Shown: positions 50,349 to 51,269 of the stretch, one piece after another | How positions within the stretch are numbered: position 1 is the first letter of the stretch | Layout of the letters: each line of letters starts with the position of its first letter | Source of the DNA: Streptomyces exfoliatus | GTDB taxonomy: Bacteria; Actinomycetota; Actinomycetes; Streptomycetales; Streptomycetaceae | Reading direction: 5' to 3' | DNA: 51,269 bases | Assembly: GCF_000725545.1 (NCBI RefSeq) | Contig: NZ_JNZP01000035.1 | Span: 1-51,269, forward strand | The notes under the pieces: generated by a model | Databases searched by the model: none | What the model was told of the DNA's origin: nothing | Seen by the model: only the letters and a program-made list of their open reading frames with translations | Made by a program: the position numbers and the translations under genes

Positions 50349-51032
50349 TTGGCGCAGCAAGCGCGTGCAATCCGGACCCGGCAGATGATCCTCGAATCGG
50401 CCGCGACCGTGTTCGCGGAGCGCGGCTACGAACGGACGACCATCGGGGAGATCCTGGTGCGCGCCGGGGTGACCAAGGGCGCTCTGTACTTCCACTTCGC
50501 GTCCAAGGAAGACCTCGCCCTCGGTGTGCTCGACGCCCAGATGCTCGACGTCCCGCTGGCGCCGCAGGCCGTCAAGCTGCAGGAGCTGGCGGACCAGGCC
50601 TTTCTGCTGACCCACCGTCTGCAGCGTGACGCGCTCGTGCGGGCCAGCGTCGCCCTGGCGCTCGACAGCGGCGCCACCGGGGTCGACCGGGCCGCTCCCT
50701 TCCGGGCGTGGATCGACCAGGTGTCGGAGATCCTGATGGTCGCGAAGGCCCGGGGTGAGCTTCTGGTCCATGTGAACGTCACGGACACCGCCGAACTGTT
50801 CTCCGGTGCCTTCTCCGGAATTCAGGCGATGTCCCAGATCCTGTGCGACCGCAGCGACCTGGCCCATCGGGTCTCGGTGCTTCTCCAGCATTTCCTGCCG
50901 AGTATCTGCACTCCCGCCCTCCTGACATGTCTGGACATGACGGAGGAGCGGGCGCGGCAGCTGGGTGCCGAATACGACGCGAACCGGCTCCGCAGGGACG
51001 AGGGATATCTCGCGGAGACTTCCGAACAATAG
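50349..51032 (+). CDS. Gamma-butyrolactone receptor, TetR family (ArpA/ScbR type)
   Basis: A 227-residue repressor. The opening QQARAIRTRQMILESAATVF and the HTH TTIGEILVRAGVTKGALYFHF (31-51) are typical of ArpA/ScbR receptors. The ligand pocket keeps the conserved tryptophan (W121 in FRAWIDQVSEIL) and the nearby proline (P117). The start is TTG 50349 with AGGAGG four bases before it, which matches the family N-terminus; a TTG at 50316 lacks a site. It should repress itself and the divergent synthase until the lactone binds. Confidence 0.92.
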   Translation: MAQQARAIRTRQMILESAATVFAERGYERTTIGEILVRAGVTKGALYFHFASKEDLALGVLDAQMLDVPLAPQAVKLQELADQAFLLTHRLQRDALVRASVALALDSGATGVDRAAPFRAWIDQVSEILMVAKARGELLVHVNVTDTAELFSGAFSGIQAMSQILCDRSDLAHRVSVLLQHFLPSICTPALLTCLDMTEERARQLGAEYDANRLRRDEGYLAETSEQ

Positions 51033-51037
51033 AAACC

Positions 51038-51049
51038 GACCGAACGGTC
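51038..51049. promoter_or_regulatory. TetR/ARE-like palindrome after the receptor gene
   Basis: GACCGAACGGTC is a perfect 5-2-5 palindrome six bases after the receptor stop codon, flanked by AAACC and TTTGT. It resembles TetR-family or ARE half-sites. It lies 120 bases before the acyl-CoA dehydrogenase gene. Confidence 0.5.
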
Positions 51050-51054
51050 TTTGT

Positions 51055-51086
51055 AGCGCCCCGACGCGGAACAGTGTCGGGGCGCT
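51055..51086. terminator. 11-bp hairpin after the receptor gene
   Basis: AGCGCCCCGAC (51055-51065) pairs with GTCGGGGCGCT (51076-51086) across a 10-base loop, 22 bases after the receptor stop. Confidence 0.82.
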
Positions 51087-51095
51087 CTGGCGTCA

Positions 51096-51133
51096 TGGCA
51101 CTGAGTGTGTTTTGCTGAGGGTACTCAGTGCCA
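51096..51133. promoter_or_regulatory. Inverted repeat in acyl-CoA dehydrogenase promoter region
   Basis: TGGCACTGAGT (51096-51106) and ACTCAGTGCCA (51123-51133) are perfect inverted repeats 16 bases apart, 25 bases before the dehydrogenase start. With TTTTGC and TACTCA within or next to the arms, this could be an operator over the promoter. Confidence 0.6.
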
Positions 51134-51158
51134 CAAGCGTCTAGGGGAGCTCCACATC

Positions 51159-51269
51159 ATGGGCAAGGACTTCGACCTGTATCGGCCTTCCGAGGAGCAC
51201 GACATGCTCCGGGAGTCGGTGCGTGCTCTCGCGGAGGCGAAGATCGTGCCGTTCGCCGCCGCGGTCGAC
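51159..51269 (+). CDS. Acyl-CoA dehydrogenase (5' part only)
   Basis: The first 37 codons of a gene cut by the window edge. MGKDFDLYRPSEEHDMLRES and the following VRALAEAKIVPFAA match the N-terminal helical domain of acyl-CoA dehydrogenases (the EEHDMLRESVR helix). GGGGAG stands about ten bases before ATG 51159. The flavin and substrate domains lie outside the window. Confidence 0.85.
   Translation, partial: MGKDFDLYRPSEEHDMLRESVRALAEAKIVPFAAAVD

Noticed and set aside
51096..51133. HrcA/CIRCE-type operator
   Set aside because: The arms TGGCACTGAGT/ACTCAGTGCCA and the 16-base spacing do not fit TTAGCACTC-N9-GAGTGCTAA, and the gene behind is not a chaperone.

Overview
The window is about 72% G+C chromosomal DNA of a Streptomyces or close relative. 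Signs of this are strong third-position GC bias, frequent GTG and TTG starts, ATGA/TGATG stop-start overlaps, a gamma-butyrolactone synthase/receptor pair, a rifamycin-associated element in front of helR, and secreted glycosidases with ricin-type lectin tails. No tRNA, rRNA, CRISPR array, transposase or phage gene was seen. Most of the reading is ordinary chromosome; the accessory-looking parts are the galactan locus and the butyrolactone locus.

Layout. (1) 176-11510: a five-gene minus-strand operon (binding lipoprotein, permease, permease-ATPase fusion, ATPase, M20 amidohydrolase), divergent from a double-module Lrp-type regulator, an amidase and an acyl-CoA synthetase. This looks like uptake and breakdown of acylated amino acids or peptides. 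(2) 11629-19455: a second Lrp regulator divergent from an SMP-30/DinB pair, a secreted Asp-box/ricin protein, a one-cysteine thioredoxin-fold protein, a maleylpyruvate-isomerase-type protein, a decayed lipoprotein gene, a GNAT acetyltransferase and an alpha/beta hydrolase. (3) 19790-23012: a zinc-starvation island. Cysteine-free ribosomal proteins S18, L31 and L32 and two COG0523 proteins are transcribed divergently from a region with two AATG-N5-CATT Zur-like boxes. (4) 23225-28103: a serine beta-lactamase-fold hydrolase; helR, which protects RNA polymerase from rifamycins, behind a full rifamycin-associated element; an orphan 139-residue protein; and an SRPBCC protein with a proline-rich arm.

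(5) 28322-41007: a type II arabinogalactan (beta-1,3/1,6-galactan) utilisation locus. It has a GH35 beta-galactosidase, a GH30 endo-beta-1,6-galactanase, a GH43 exo-beta-1,3-galactanase, two LacI regulators with almost identical recognition helices, and a CUT1 sugar transporter (two permeases and a binding lipoprotein). Four related 16-bp palindromes of the form ATGTTTACGTAAACAT sit in front of its transcription units, so the locus can be read as one regulon. A hexamer array (five GGGGTT, ten GCGGCT) lies between the two galactanase genes. (6) 41026-46200: a VOC protein, a radical SAM enzyme with a CX8CX2C cluster motif, and a cobalamin-riboswitch-controlled BtuFCD-type importer. (7) 46283-48156: a cold-shock-like protein, a TetR regulator, a charged 84-residue protein and a CsbD-like protein. 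(8) 48269-51269: an NAD-dependent epimerase/reductase and an AfsA-type butyrolactone synthase, divergent from an ArpA/ScbR-type receptor. An ARE-like operator fills the spacer of the afsA promoter. The start of an acyl-CoA dehydrogenase runs off the right edge.
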